Assembly: GCF_040730185.1 (NCBI RefSeq)
Contig: NZ_CP160402.1
Coordinates: 2,976,001-3,040,000, forward strand
Direction of reading: 5' to 3'
DNA length: 64,000 nt
From: Streptomyces sp. Je 1-332
GTDB lineage: Bacteria > Actinomycetota > Actinomycetes > Streptomycetales > Streptomycetaceae
A model generated the notes under the pieces. It ran no database searches and was not told the DNA's origin. It was given only the letters and a program-made list of their open reading frames with translations. Both the position numbers and the translations under genes were made by a program. The stretch's first letter is position 1; the number at the start of each line of letters is the position of its first letter. This document shows positions 55,550 to 64,000 of the stretch, one piece after another.

Positions 55550-56854
55550 TCATGCGAACAACCGCCGCCAGGTCTCGGGGCCGGGGAAGCCGTCCGCCGC
55601 CGCGCCCCGCCAGCCCTGCGCCCGCTGGAACGCCTCGACGTTGCGGCGGTCGCTCTCGCTCCAGAGCGGGCCAGGACCCTGTGCGTAGTGCTTGCCGTAG
55701 CCCTTCTTCACCAGCTGCCTGCCGAGCTTCTCCACCGACGGGCTCGGCCGGCCGGGGCGGAACACTCCCCTGCCGGGGTAGGCGGGCGCCCCGGCCTGGG
55801 GGGCCGCTCCCGCGCGGGGGATGTCACGGCCCTTGCCCGTCATCAGGTACGACCAGGTGGCGGGGCCCGGCAGGCCGTCCGCGTCACGGCCGGTCCAGCC
55901 CTGCGCCAGCTGGAACGCCTGCGTGGCCCTGCGATCGGCCTCGCCCCAGCGCGGGCCGGGCCCTGTCGTGTAGAAGCGCGCGCCGCCCCGCCCGATCAGC
56001 GCCTTGCCGAGCTGCGTGACGTACTTGTTGTCGGCGCCGGGGCCGAACGATCCCGCTCCGGGGTAGCGCGTCACGGTCGCCGGCCCCTTGCCGCCGGGCG
56101 TAGAGCTCGTCACCCGTTTGTAGCGGTACGCCAGATAGCGGTTCCCATTGCTCCAATAGGCATAGGGAGTCGTCTGCTTCCGGGCGTGCGGGCGGGCCTG
56201 TTCGTACGCGACGTACTGCGTGCCCGCCGTGTTCGCCCAGCCGCCGAAAATGGTGACGTGCGACCCCTTCTCGGGGTTCGCCGGATTATGGAAGAGAAGG
56301 ATGTCGCCGGGCTGCAGATCGCTCTTCGTAATGCGTACGGCGAACGAGGAGAGGCTGCCCGTCCATTCATTGGTGCCGAGATTCCAGGCCATGGACACAT
56401 AGCCCGAGCAGTCCTGCCGGTATCCGTCGGACCAGTACGAGGTCATGCTGTACGGCACCTTCGCCGCGACCCACTTCTTGGCGCGGGCCATGATCTCGGC
56501 CCGCGTCGTAGCCGGCGCCGCCGACGCCACGGGGCCCGGGGAGCCCGGCGCACCGTGCAGTGCGCTCGTGTGGCCCTGCGGGCTGTCGGGGGCGGGGCCT
56601 GTCGCCCCCGGGTCCTCGTCCGCCGGAGCGCCCTGGATGCCGGGAGCCGCCACCGCGGGAAGCGCCTGGCCGCCGCCGAGCACGGTGCCCGCCGCCGCTG
56701 CGATGACCAGGGCGCGCCGCGCGCCGTGCGCCGCCGGGTGACCGCCTTGCCGTACGGGGAGTGCGTGGGTCATGGTCCGTCGCCTGTGAATACATCCGGG
56801 GCAGTCGCAGTCGCTCTCCGGGTCGAATTCCTCGAATACCGGAGCAACGTCCAT
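55550..56854 (-). CDS. Secreted NlpC/P60-like protein with two peptidoglycan-binding repeats
   Basis: Protein of 434 aa from ATG 56854, with GAGGGG upstream. Residues 1-40 include DCDCPGC, then a hydrophobic signal (ALVIAAAAGTVLGGGQALPAVAA). The catalytic-like domain (about 120-265) has Cys149 in QDCSGYVSMAW and His in KGSHVTIFGGW, as in NlpC/P60 or amidase-type cysteine hydrolases. Two C-terminal repeats, about 290-355 and 370-434, share GPGP-W-E-DRR and AFQ-AQGW signatures of peptidoglycan-binding modules. It probably trims or binds cell-wall peptidoglycan. An N-terminal extension upstream is possible in frame but has no good start. Confidence 0.86.
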   Translation of the reverse strand: MDVAPVFEEFDPESDCDCPGCIHRRRTMTHALPVRQGGHPAAHGARRALVIAAAAGTVLGGGQALPAVAAPGIQGAPADEDPGATGPAPDSPQGHTSALHGAPGSPGPVASAAPATTRAEIMARAKKWVAAKVPYSMTSYWSDGYRQDCSGYVSMAWNLGTNEWTGSLSSFAVRITKSDLQPGDILLFHNPANPEKGSHVTIFGGWANTAGTQYVAYEQARPHARKQTTPYAYWSNGNRYLAYRYKRVTSSTPGGKGPATVTRYPGAGSFGPGADNKYVTQLGKALIGRGGARFYTTGPGPRWGEADRRATQAFQLAQGWTGRDADGLPGPATWSYLMTGKGRDIPRAGAAPQAGAPAYPGRGVFRPGRPSPSVEKLGRQLVKKGYGKHYAQGPGPLWSESDRRNVEAFQRAQGWRGAAADGFPGPETWRRLFA

Positions 56855-57086
56855 GCGATTCCCCTCACACTCCAGGAAAGAATGCCTGCGTCGCATCTGC
56901 ACAGTCGTCAGCTTCTCAACTGTCCGGTGATATCGCATGTTGACGGTCCGAATGATGGAGGCGTCCGTATTCAGGCTCCCGAACCCGCCTGAGGTCCGCC
57001 CCCGGGCAATGCCAGGGACGCCGGGCGCCGGGCCGCGGTGGTGCGGAGCACCCGTCGGCATCCGGTAGAGTTCTCCAGGTCAGCAG

Positions 57087-57160
57087 GCGCCGCTAGCTCA
57101 GTTGGTTAGAGCAGCTGACTCTTAATCAGCGGGTCCGGGGTTCGAGTCCCTGGCGGCGCA
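57087..57160 (+). tRNA. tRNA-Lys (CTT)
   Basis: 74-nt cloverleaf. The acceptor stem GCGCCGC/GCGGCGC pairs fully, the D-arm is CTAGCTCAGTTGGTTAGAG, the anticodon stem GCTGA/TCAGC encloses CTCTTAA with anticodon CTT, and the T-loop is GGTTCGAGTCC. CCA is not encoded. TAGAGT at 57066-57071 could be the -10 box. Confidence 0.97.
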
Positions 57161-57168
57161 CAGACAGC

Positions 57169-57198
57169 GAAAGCCCTCCGTTCACGCGGGGGGCTTTC
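57169..57198 (+). terminator. Terminator after tRNA-Lys
   Basis: 12-bp stem (one G-T pair), arms 57169-57180 and 57187-57198, loop TTCACG, beginning 9 nt after the tRNA. Confidence 0.8.
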
Positions 57199-57238
57199 GT
57201 CGTGCTGCCCCCGGCGGAGTTACCGCTACCGTTGCGCC

Positions 57239-57976
57239 ATGGCGCGCGACATTCAGGAGCGGATCAAGAAGCTCATCATCGACCAGCGACTGCCTTCCGG
57301 GGCCTCTCTGCCGACCGAGCCCGAACTGATGGAACGCCTCGGCGTCAGTCGGAACTCCGTGCGAGAAGCCCTCAAGGCGTTGCAGGCGATGGGCATCGTG
57401 GAGATCCGGCACGGTTTCGGCACCTATGTCGGACCCATGTCGATGGCGCCCATGATCGAGGGCCTGACCTTCCGCACGGTGGCCGGCCACTACCGCGGCG
57501 AGGACAGCCTGCTCCAGCTCCTGGAGCTCAGGGAGGCCGTGGAAACGGGGCTCATCGCGCGCCTCGCCGGTCGCATCCCGGCCGCGGACCTGGCCGAACT
57601 CGACGCCCTCGTGGACCGGATGGACTCCGAGACGGCGGCGGCGGCGGACGACGGCAGCGGCGGCCGGCCGGGCGCCGTGCGCACCGAGACCGACCGAGCG
57701 TTTCACGCCACTCTCTACCGCTGTCTGCGCAATCCACTGCTCGGCGAGGTCCTGGAGGCGTTCTGGGACGCCTTCCACAAGGTACGTACCGATCTGGTCG
57801 ACGTTCCGCAGGACCCCAAGGTCACCTGCCGCCAGCACCGGGAGATCCTCGACGCGGTCCGGTCCGGCGATGTGCTCCGTGCCGAGCGGGCGATACGGGA
57901 ACACTTCGGTAATATTCGAACGCGATTGAGCGCTCCTGTCCCAACAGGCAACTCAAATCGCTCGTATGACCGGTAA
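57239..57976 (+). CDS. GntR/FadR-family transcriptional regulator
   Basis: Regulator of 245 aa. The N-terminal winged helix (residues 1-68) shows LPTEPELMERLGVSRNSVREALKALQAMGIV and the wing RHGFGTYV. The C-terminal FCD helical domain contains Asp, His and Arg ligands (ETDRAFHATLYR, HREILDAV). The ligand is unknown. Start at ATG 57239 fits the family N-terminus (RDIQERIKKLI), though no strong ribosome site is visible. It lies between the tRNA and cslA on the same strand. Confidence 0.9.
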   Translation: MARDIQERIKKLIIDQRLPSGASLPTEPELMERLGVSRNSVREALKALQAMGIVEIRHGFGTYVGPMSMAPMIEGLTFRTVAGHYRGEDSLLQLLELREAVETGLIARLAGRIPAADLAELDALVDRMDSETAAAADDGSGGRPGAVRTETDRAFHATLYRCLRNPLLGEVLEAFWDAFHKVRTDLVDVPQDPKVTCRQHREILDAVRSGDVLRAERAIREHFGNIRTRLSAPVPTGNSNRSYDR

Positions 57977-58277
57977 ACCCCTTGTTTCGCTCTTGCGATC
58001 ATGGCAAAGGGCGTAGAACCTTGTGCTGGAGCCATTGGCTCACATGAGGCAGGCGGTGCGGGGCAGTTGGGGGCCCGCCCGAAGCCCGGACGGGGATGGG
58101 GACCGGGGGGTCCCGTTAACGATTGGATGCCGAGGGGGGCATCATGCAACCGGAAGGTAGCTGTTCCATGTCTAAGGGGACGGTGGCCTGCCACTGATGC
58201 GTCCGTGAAGGTCGGGGGACCGAGTCGGACGGAAGGACCAACGAACACGCGGACGACCGCGTGCGGGGGGATGACTC
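57977..58277 (+). promoter_or_regulatory. Upstream region of cslA
   Basis: About 300 nt without a supported gene. It must carry the promoter of cslA-glxA. A GGGGGA ribosome site precedes the cslA ATG. No clear operator was seen. Confidence 0.55.
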
Positions 58278-60263
58278 ATGACGTCGACGCCGACGGGCGC
58301 CCGGCCGAACGACCCGTCAGAGACGACTCAGCTGCGGGTGCCATCGCACCGGACAGGCGGGTTCCGGCGTATCAAGAAAGCCTTGCCGAGGTACGACTAC
58401 GAGCACTACAGCCGTCTCGCCGGGCCGCTGACGCAGCCGGATCCGACCAAGCCGTACAAGGTGCAGTACCGCTCCCTGCTCTCGCAGGAGCCGCACCGGA
58501 TCAGAGCCGCGCTGATGCTGGGAGCGGCGCCGCTGCTCTCCCTCGTGCTGCTGGCCTGGCTGCTGCAGCCGACGCACTGGACGAAGCGTGACTACGTCGC
58601 CAACGACTGGCTGCCCACGCTCGACATCGTCATGCTCATATCCATCGGCCTGATCGAGTTCTTCCGCTGCATGAACGTGCTGTCGAACGCGCACGCCACG
58701 CTCGTAGCCCGTGACCCGATACCCGTGGTGCCCGAGACCGGCACCCGCGTCGCCTTCCTCACCTCCTTCGTGCCCGGCAAGGAACCCCTTGAGATGGTGA
58801 CGAAGACGCTGGAGGCGGCGGTCAGGATCCGCCACCGCGGTCTGATGCACGTATGGCTCCTCGACGAGGGCGACGACCCCGCCGTCAAGGAGGTCTGCCA
58901 GCGGCTCGGCGTGCACCACTTCTCCCGCAAGGGCATAGCGAAGTGGAACATGAGCAAGGGCCCGCACCGCGCCAAGACCAAGCACGGCAACTACAACGCC
59001 TGGCTGGACGCGCACGGCGACGACTACGACTACTTCGCATCGGTCGACACCGACCACGTCCCGATGCCCAACTACCTCGAGCGGATGCTCGGCTTCTTCC
59101 GCGACGAGAACGTCGGCTTCGTCATCGGCCCGCAGGTCTACGGCAACTACGACAACTTCATCACCAAGGCCGCCGAGTCCCAGCAGTTCCTCTTCCACGC
59201 GCTGATCCAGCGCGCGGGCAACGCGTACGGCTCCCCCATGTTCGTCGGTACGAGCAACGCCGTACGCATCAGCGCCCTGAAGCAGATCGGTGGTCTGTAC
59301 GACTCGATCACCGAGGACATGGCGACCGGCTTCGAGATCCACCGCGCCACGAACCCGCGGACCGGCAAGAAGTGGAAGTCGGTCTACACCCCGGACGTGC
59401 TCGCGGTCGGTGAGGGCCCCAACGCCTGGACGGACTTCTTCACCCAGCAGCTGCGCTGGTCGCGCGGAACGTACGAGACCATCCTGAAGCAGTTCTGGAA
59501 GGCGCCGTTCTCGCTGCCGCCGGGCCGCCTCTTCAACTACACGATGATGGTCATCTTCTACCCGATGTCCGCCATGAACTGGATCCTGGCCGCGCTCTCC
59601 TGCGCGCTGTTCCTCGGCATGGGCGCATCGGGCGTGAACATCGACCCGACGATCTGGCTGATGCTGTACGGCAACGCGTCCGCGCTGCAGATCGGCCTCT
59701 ACATCTGGAACCGCCGCCACAACGTCTCGCCGCACGAGCCCGAGGGCTCCGGCGGTATCGCGGGCATGGTGATGTCGGCGCTCTCCGCTCCGGTCTACGC
59801 ACGTTCCCTGCTCGACGCCGTGCTGCGCCGCAAGAGCAAGTTCGTGGTGACCCCCAAGGGCGATTCGGCTAGCCCGGACACCCTGTTCGGCACGTTCCGC
59901 ATCCACCTGTTCTTCATCCTGGTCTTCGCCGGCTCGATGGCCGCCGCGTTCGTGTTCGACCACGTCCACCCGGCGATGATCATCTGGGCCACGTTCGCCC
60001 TGCTGATCACGGCCGCGCCGATCTTCGCCTGGCGCTGGGGGATGCGGCAGGACAAGAAGAAGCGCAAATCCCAGCACGGACCCGGAGCTTCGGGGCCGCC
60101 CTCGGGCGGCGGGGACCCGATGGTGCCGCAGCAGCGTGACGCCACGGCGCAGCTGCCCCAGGCACACCAGCCTCCGCAGGCGCCGCACGCGCCGCAGCAG
60201 AAGCCCAGCTGGGCAGCGAACGACCAGACCATGCAGATCGCCCTTGGGGGACGTAAGAAATGA
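58278..60263 (+). CDS. cslA: Cellulose synthase-like glycosyltransferase CslA
   Basis: Membrane GT2 enzyme of 661 aa. Two hydrophobic segments lie at about 77-96 and 112-128. The catalytic region follows: LLDEGDDPAVK, SVDTDHVPMP (DxD), SITEDMATGFEIH (TED base) and QQLRWSRG (QxxRW). Later membrane helices lie near 425-470, 490-515 and 545-590; the tail (600-661) is Pro/Gln-rich. In S. coelicolor and S. lividans CslA makes a beta-linked glycan at hyphal tips that is needed for morphology and attachment. Gene order here (cslA, glxA, convergent cslZ) is the same. Its stop overlaps the glxA start (ATGA). Confidence 0.95.
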   Translation: MTSTPTGARPNDPSETTQLRVPSHRTGGFRRIKKALPRYDYEHYSRLAGPLTQPDPTKPYKVQYRSLLSQEPHRIRAALMLGAAPLLSLVLLAWLLQPTHWTKRDYVANDWLPTLDIVMLISIGLIEFFRCMNVLSNAHATLVARDPIPVVPETGTRVAFLTSFVPGKEPLEMVTKTLEAAVRIRHRGLMHVWLLDEGDDPAVKEVCQRLGVHHFSRKGIAKWNMSKGPHRAKTKHGNYNAWLDAHGDDYDYFASVDTDHVPMPNYLERMLGFFRDENVGFVIGPQVYGNYDNFITKAAESQQFLFHALIQRAGNAYGSPMFVGTSNAVRISALKQIGGLYDSITEDMATGFEIHRATNPRTGKKWKSVYTPDVLAVGEGPNAWTDFFTQQLRWSRGTYETILKQFWKAPFSLPPGRLFNYTMMVIFYPMSAMNWILAALSCALFLGMGASGVNIDPTIWLMLYGNASALQIGLYIWNRRHNVSPHEPEGSGGIAGMVMSALSAPVYARSLLDAVLRRKSKFVVTPKGDSASPDTLFGTFRIHLFFILVFAGSMAAAFVFDHVHPAMIIWATFALLITAAPIFAWRWGMRQDKKKRKSQHGPGASGPPSGGGDPMVPQQRDATAQLPQAHQPPQAPHAPQQKPSWAANDQTMQIALGGRKK

Positions 60264-62200
60264 AGGACCGCTCCAGCCGCCGCCGCGCCCGACGCATCGC
60301 GATAGGCGCGGCGGTGGTCATAGCGCTGGCCGGGATGAACGGCCCGTGGCTGTGGCGCGTGGGCTCGGAGAAGTACCACGACTACAAGATCAACAAGCCG
60401 GAGTACAAGGCCGACAACGGCCACTGGCAGGTCGTGAACTTCCCCGAGGAGTACCGCCAGAACACGATCCACGCGGCGCTCCTGCACACCGGCAAGATCC
60501 TCCTGGTCGCCGGCTCCGGCAACAACCAGAAGAACTTCGACGCCAAGAAGTTCGACACCCGCCTGTGGGACCCGGTCAAGAACACGATCAAGAAGATCAA
60601 GACGCCCGTCGACCTCTTCTGCACCGGCCACACCCAGCTCGCGAACGGCAATCTCCTGATCGCGGGCGGCACCCAGCGCTACGAGAAGCTCAAGGGCGAC
60701 ATCACCAAGGCCGGCGGCCTGATGGTGGTGCACAACGAAGACCCGGACAAGCCGATCACGCTGCCCGCGGGCACGAAGTTCACCGGCAAGAAGAACGGCA
60801 AGACGTTCGTCTCCAAGGACCCGGTCGTCGTCGAGCGCGCCAAGAAGGTCTTCGACAAGCAGACCGGCGCCTTCGTCCGCAACGAACCGGGCCTCGGCCG
60901 GGTGTACGTGGAGGCGCAGAAGAGCGGCACGAAGTACGAGACGGGTACGCAGGACAACTACCGCGTGCAGGGCCTCAAGGGCGCCGCCACCCGCAACACG
61001 TACGGCATCGCGCAGAAGCTCGCCCTGGACAAGAAGGACTTCCAGGGGATCAAGGACTCCTTCGAGTTCGACCCGGTCGCCGAGAAGTACATCAAGGTCG
61101 ACCCGATGAACGAGGCCCGCTGGTACCCCACGCTGACGACGCTCTCGGACGGCAAGGTGCTCAGCCTCTCCGGCCTCGACGAGATCGGCCAGCTGGTCCC
61201 GGGCAAGAACGAGGTCTACGACCCCAAGACGAAGAAGTGGACCTACACCAAGCAGGTCCGCCAGTTCCCCACCTACCCCGCCGTGTTCCAGCTGGAGAGC
61301 GGCAGGCTCTTCTACTCGGGCTCGAACGCGGGCTACGGCCCCGATGACGTCGGCCGCAAGCCCGGCACCTGGGACCTGGAGAAGAAGGGCAGCTGGAAGG
61401 GGATCCCGGGGATGAGCGACCCCAACCTCCTGGAGACGTCCAACACGGTCGAGCTGCCGCCCGCGCAGGACCAGAAGTACATGGTCGTCGGCGGCGGCGG
61501 TGTCGGCGAGTCCAAGAAGTCCAGCAAGAAGACCCGCATCGTCGACCTCCTGGACGACAACCCGAAGTTCGTCGACGGCCCCGAACTGGAGAAGGGCACG
61601 CGTTACCCGCAGGCCTCGACCCTGCCCGACGACACGGTGCTCATATCCGGCGGCTCGGAGGACTACCGCGGCCGCAGTGACTCGAACATCAAGCAGGCGC
61701 GGATCTACGACGCCAAGACCGGCGACATGCGACGGGTGGCGGACCCGGAGGTCGGGCGCAACTACCACTCGGGCTCGATCCTGCTGCCCGACGGCCGCGT
61801 GATGTTCTTCGGCTCCGACTCGCTCTACTCCGACAAGGCCAACACCAAGCCCGGAGAGTTCGAGCAGCGCATCGAGATCTACACCCCGCCGTATCTCTAC
61901 CAGGGCTCGCAGCCCACGCTCACCGGCGGCCCGAAGGAGATCAAGCGGGGCGGGTCGGGCACCTACAAGACCCAGCACGCCTCGTCCATCAAGACGGCCC
62001 GCCTGATCAGGCCGAGCGCCTCGACGCACGTCACGGACATCGACCAGACGTCCGTCGCGCTGGACCTGAAGAAGTCCGCGGGCGGCGTCACGGTGACGAT
62101 CCCGAAGGAGAAGAGCCTGGTGGAGTCCGGCTGGTACATGCTGTTCGTCACGGACGACCAGGGGACACCGAGCAAGGCTCAGTGGGTCCACGTGCCGTAA
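60260..62200 (+). CDS. glxA: Mono-copper radical oxidase GlxA (galactose oxidase-like)
   Basis: Oxidase of 646 aa with an N-terminal membrane anchor (about 13-30). Cys121 (LFCTGH) and Tyr289 (ARWYP) should form the thioether-linked radical cofactor, with Trp288 stacked on it as known for S. lividans GlxA. NYHSGS at about 501-506 supplies Tyr and His copper ligands, and a late His in ASTHVTD completes the site. Kelch-like repeats (DGKVLSLSG, DDTVLISGG, DGRVMFFGS) and a C-terminal Ig-like domain follow the galactose oxidase layout. It acts on the CslA glycan at the cell surface. Coupled to cslA by ATGA. Confidence 0.95.
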   Translation: MKDRSSRRRARRIAIGAAVVIALAGMNGPWLWRVGSEKYHDYKINKPEYKADNGHWQVVNFPEEYRQNTIHAALLHTGKILLVAGSGNNQKNFDAKKFDTRLWDPVKNTIKKIKTPVDLFCTGHTQLANGNLLIAGGTQRYEKLKGDITKAGGLMVVHNEDPDKPITLPAGTKFTGKKNGKTFVSKDPVVVERAKKVFDKQTGAFVRNEPGLGRVYVEAQKSGTKYETGTQDNYRVQGLKGAATRNTYGIAQKLALDKKDFQGIKDSFEFDPVAEKYIKVDPMNEARWYPTLTTLSDGKVLSLSGLDEIGQLVPGKNEVYDPKTKKWTYTKQVRQFPTYPAVFQLESGRLFYSGSNAGYGPDDVGRKPGTWDLEKKGSWKGIPGMSDPNLLETSNTVELPPAQDQKYMVVGGGGVGESKKSSKKTRIVDLLDDNPKFVDGPELEKGTRYPQASTLPDDTVLISGGSEDYRGRSDSNIKQARIYDAKTGDMRRVADPEVGRNYHSGSILLPDGRVMFFGSDSLYSDKANTKPGEFEQRIEIYTPPYLYQGSQPTLTGGPKEIKRGGSGTYKTQHASSIKTARLIRPSASTHVTDIDQTSVALDLKKSAGGVTVTIPKEKSLVESGWYMLFVTDDQGTPSKAQWVHVP

Positions 62201-62245
62201 GTAGCGCCCCGTAAGGGGCGCGGGGAACTGCGCGAGCAACCAAAG

Positions 62246-62297
62246 AAAAGCCGCAGTCGCATCTGACGGAATCCCGGCAGATGCGACTGCGGCTTTT
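62246..62297. terminator. Bidirectional terminator between glxA and cslZ
   Basis: Perfect 20-bp stem with AAAAG/CTTTT ends, arms 62246-62265 and 62278-62297, 12-nt loop. It sits between two convergent genes, directly before the cslZ stop. Confidence 0.95.
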
Positions 62298-62299
62298 CG

Positions 62300-63334
62300 C
62301 TACTTCGCGCCCGCGGCCAGCTTCAGCGCGTACTCAGGCCACCACTCCCCCGCCTTGGGGCCGCCCCTGCACGTGCCGTCCGACTCTCCGGGTCGCTTGA
62401 CCCAGAGATACGCGTCCACCAAGGGATCACCCGTCTTGGTGGTCGGCGCCTCGCCCAACGCACGCCCCGGCGGGTTGCACCAGGTGTCCTTGCCCTTGGT
62501 GTACGGGCCGTTGCCGTTGCGCGCGGTGTCGATGACGAACGGCTTGTTGCCGATCTTCGCCGAGAGCTTCTTGCCGAACTCCGTGCTGGCCTCGGTGGTC
62601 TGGAAGTTCGAGACGTTCACCGAGAAGCCGTCGGCCTGCTCGACGCCCGACCACTTCAGGGGCTCCCAGAGCGAGTCGGGGTTCTTCCAGCCCGCGTTGC
62701 CCGCGTCCAGGTACACCTTGGTGTTCTTCAGGGACTTGAGCTTCTCGATGGCGCCCTTGAGGAGGTCGTAACGCTCCTCGTGGAACTCCTCGGGCGTGCA
62801 GTTGTCGACCATGTGGAGCACGGCGTCCGGCTCCAGGATGATCGTGGCCCTGCGGTCGCCGATGCCCTTGGCGACCTGGTCGATGAACTTCCTGTACTCG
62901 TTGCCGTCGGCCGCGCCGCCGCCCGAGTACTGACCGCAGTCGCGGTGCGGGATGTTGTAGAGAACCAACAGGGCGTCCCGGTCGGCCTTCTGAGCGGCCT
63001 CGGTGAAGCCGCGCGCCTGGTCCTCCGCGTTCTCCGGGACGATCCATTCGGCGACCGGCTGCTCGGCGATCTTCCGGATGAGCCCGGCGTCGTCCTTCTT
63101 GCCGTCCTTCTCGTACGTGGCGACCTGCTTGGCCGCGTTCCCCTCCGGGTTGACCCAGTACGGATCGGAGCCCTTGGGCTGCTGCTTGACCGGCTGCCCC
63201 GAAGACCCCTCCTCGCCCGAGCCGTCATCGGAGGAGCACCCCGACAGCAGCAGCGCAGCCCCCGCAAACGCCGCCGCAGCCTTCACCCCCCGGGACGCGG
63301 TCCGATGACCGCGGCCGGTGCCTTTGTGGTACAT
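62300..63334 (-). CDS. cslZ: GH6 endoglucanase-like lipoprotein CslZ
   Basis: Protein of 344 aa. The signal ends in the lipobox LLSGC (Cys about 33), so it is probably a membrane-anchored lipoprotein, followed by a Ser/Gly/Glu linker. The glycoside hydrolase family 6 barrel shows YNIPHRDCGQYSGGGA (catalytic acid region), IILEPDAVLHM and YLDAGNAGW, and ends with WCNPPGRALGE and LWVKRPGESDG. It likely cuts or releases the CslA-made glucan. GGGGGAG precedes the ATG. Convergent with glxA across a shared terminator. Confidence 0.93.
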   Translation of the reverse strand: MYHKGTGRGHRTASRGVKAAAAFAGAALLLSGCSSDDGSGEEGSSGQPVKQQPKGSDPYWVNPEGNAAKQVATYEKDGKKDDAGLIRKIAEQPVAEWIVPENAEDQARGFTEAAQKADRDALLVLYNIPHRDCGQYSGGGAADGNEYRKFIDQVAKGIGDRRATIILEPDAVLHMVDNCTPEEFHEERYDLLKGAIEKLKSLKNTKVYLDAGNAGWKNPDSLWEPLKWSGVEQADGFSVNVSNFQTTEASTEFGKKLSAKIGNKPFVIDTARNGNGPYTKGKDTWCNPPGRALGEAPTTKTGDPLVDAYLWVKRPGESDGTCRGGPKAGEWWPEYALKLAAGAK

Positions 63335-63495
63335 CCACTCCCCCTTGGGTGCACTGTCCGATTCTCAATCCTGACATACGCACTCCCCGCTCACGAGGCC
63401 CGCCCGTCGGCTGCGGAGACCTGTAGGAGACCTGTTACAGCACGGCGTCCGGGGGTAGGCGCAGTGCGCGGGGTGACGCTGTAGGGGAGGAGACC

Positions 63496-64000
63496 ATGCG
63501 GGATCGCATCTCTGAACTACGGCTGGCCCACGTGCTTGTGGAGACCACGAACACCCTGGACGACGACTTCGACCCGGAGCGCTACCTCGGCCGGGTCGCG
63601 GGCCACTGCGTGGAACTGCTCGACGCGTCCGCCGCCGCCGTCATCTTCGACGTCCCCGGCACCCCCGCGCTCGCCACCGGTGGGCACCCCCGCGACCTCG
63701 CACTCGGCCTGCTCGGGGCCCAGCAGAGCGGCGGGCCCTGCGTGGAGAGCCTCGGCACGGGGCGGCTCGTGGCGCCTGTGCGGCTCGCGGCGGCCGAACC
63801 CGCGCGGCGCTGGCCGGAGTTCACCGCCCTGGCCCGGCGCCACGGCATCGGTGTGACGTACGCGGTGCCGCTGCGTCAGCGCGAAGCCCTGCTCGGGGCG
63901 CTCAACGTCTTCGTGCCCGAGACCTCCCCGGGCCCGCACGCCGACGGTGAGTTGAGTCTCGCGCAGGCCATCGCCGACGCCACCGCGGTGGGGCTGCACA
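63496..64000 (+). CDS. GAF-domain protein, probably an ANTAR-type regulator (cut by right edge)
   Basis: ATG 63496 with a strong GGGGAGGAGA ribosome site; 168 codons are present before the window ends. The visible part is one GAF domain (about 10-165): LAHVLVETTNTLDDDFDPERYL, then PCVESLGTGRLVAPV, and AVPLRQREALLGALNVF. Streptomyces proteins starting this way usually end in an ANTAR RNA-binding domain, which would lie outside the window. Confidence 0.85.
   Translation, partial: MRDRISELRLAHVLVETTNTLDDDFDPERYLGRVAGHCVELLDASAAAVIFDVPGTPALATGGHPRDLALGLLGAQQSGGPCVESLGTGRLVAPVRLAAAEPARRWPEFTALARRHGIGVTYAVPLRQREALLGALNVFVPETSPGPHADGELSLAQAIADATAVGLH

Noticed and set aside
57087..57160. tRNA-Lys as attachment site of an integrated element.
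   Set aside because: No integrase gene or repeated tRNA 3' end is seen, and the genes on both sides look chromosomal.
58001..58591. Plus-strand open frame upstream of and overlapping cslA.
   Set aside because: It overlaps the cslA N-terminus in another frame and has no domain or codon support.

Overview
The window is high-GC Streptomyces DNA. GC-rich codon use, a cslA-glxA-cslZ exopolysaccharide locus, a cellulase/LPMO/DasR-type chitin context and the gene families all point to a streptomycete chromosome. Two different kinds of region meet near position 47,000.

Positions 1-47,000 are most of a lipopeptide biosynthetic gene cluster, cut by the left edge. It has three transcription blocks. 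Block 1 (minus strand, 33,048 to 1) is a translationally coupled chain: fatty acyl-AMP ligase, two acyl-CoA dehydrogenase-like proteins, free acyl carrier protein, a three-module NRPS and a second, very large NRPS with five complete modules and a sixth cut by the window edge. Block 2 (plus strand, 33,356-36,894) holds both glutamate mutase subunits, an ABC-2 permease and a TauD/SyrP-like dioxygenase. Block 3 (minus strand, 47,000 to 37,011) holds a regulator, a DrrA-like ABC ATPase, a cysteine-synthase-like enzyme, an argininosuccinate-lyase-like enzyme, an ATP-grasp ligase, a free NRPS protein (half C-A-T-thioesterase) and a threonine-kinase-like GHMP kinase.

I translated the adenylation domains and read their ten-residue specificity codes. 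The order is Asp1, no A domain in module 2, Pip-like in module 3 followed by epimerization, an Asp-like variant in module 4 (MeAsp is the natural candidate, given the glutamate mutase), Asp5, Gly6, Asp7, Gly8 and an unusual Val/Ile-like pocket with Glu322 in module 9. With the genes for 2,3-diaminobutyrate (DABA), this reproduces positions 1-8 of the amphomycin/friulimicin family of calcium-dependent lipopeptides: Asp-DABA-D-Pip-MeAsp-Asp-Gly-Asp-Gly. Modules 10-11, the final thioesterase, any MbtH protein and a lysine cyclodeaminase are not in the window and should lie to the left.

The most interesting feature is the way residue 2 seems to be installed. Module 2 keeps only about 100 residues of its adenylation domain. 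A separate protein carries half a condensation domain, a full A domain with a Ser787 carrier domain, and a thioesterase whose nucleophile is Cys921 instead of Ser. It sits beside the DABA genes. I infer that it loads DABA and passes it in trans to the A-less module, in the manner of SyrC-type Cys aminoacyl shuttles. Also notable are near-identical A-T cassettes (Asp three times, Gly twice) with AT-richer codon use than the surrounding C domains.

Positions 47,500-64,000 look like conserved chromosome: HAD phosphatase, two-component pair, acyl-CoA synthetase, an AA10 LPMO with a DasR-like site, a small kinase, a band-7-like protein, a secreted peptidoglycan-binding hydrolase-like protein, tRNA-Lys(CTT), a GntR regulator, cslA-glxA with convergent cslZ, and the start of a GAF-domain protein.
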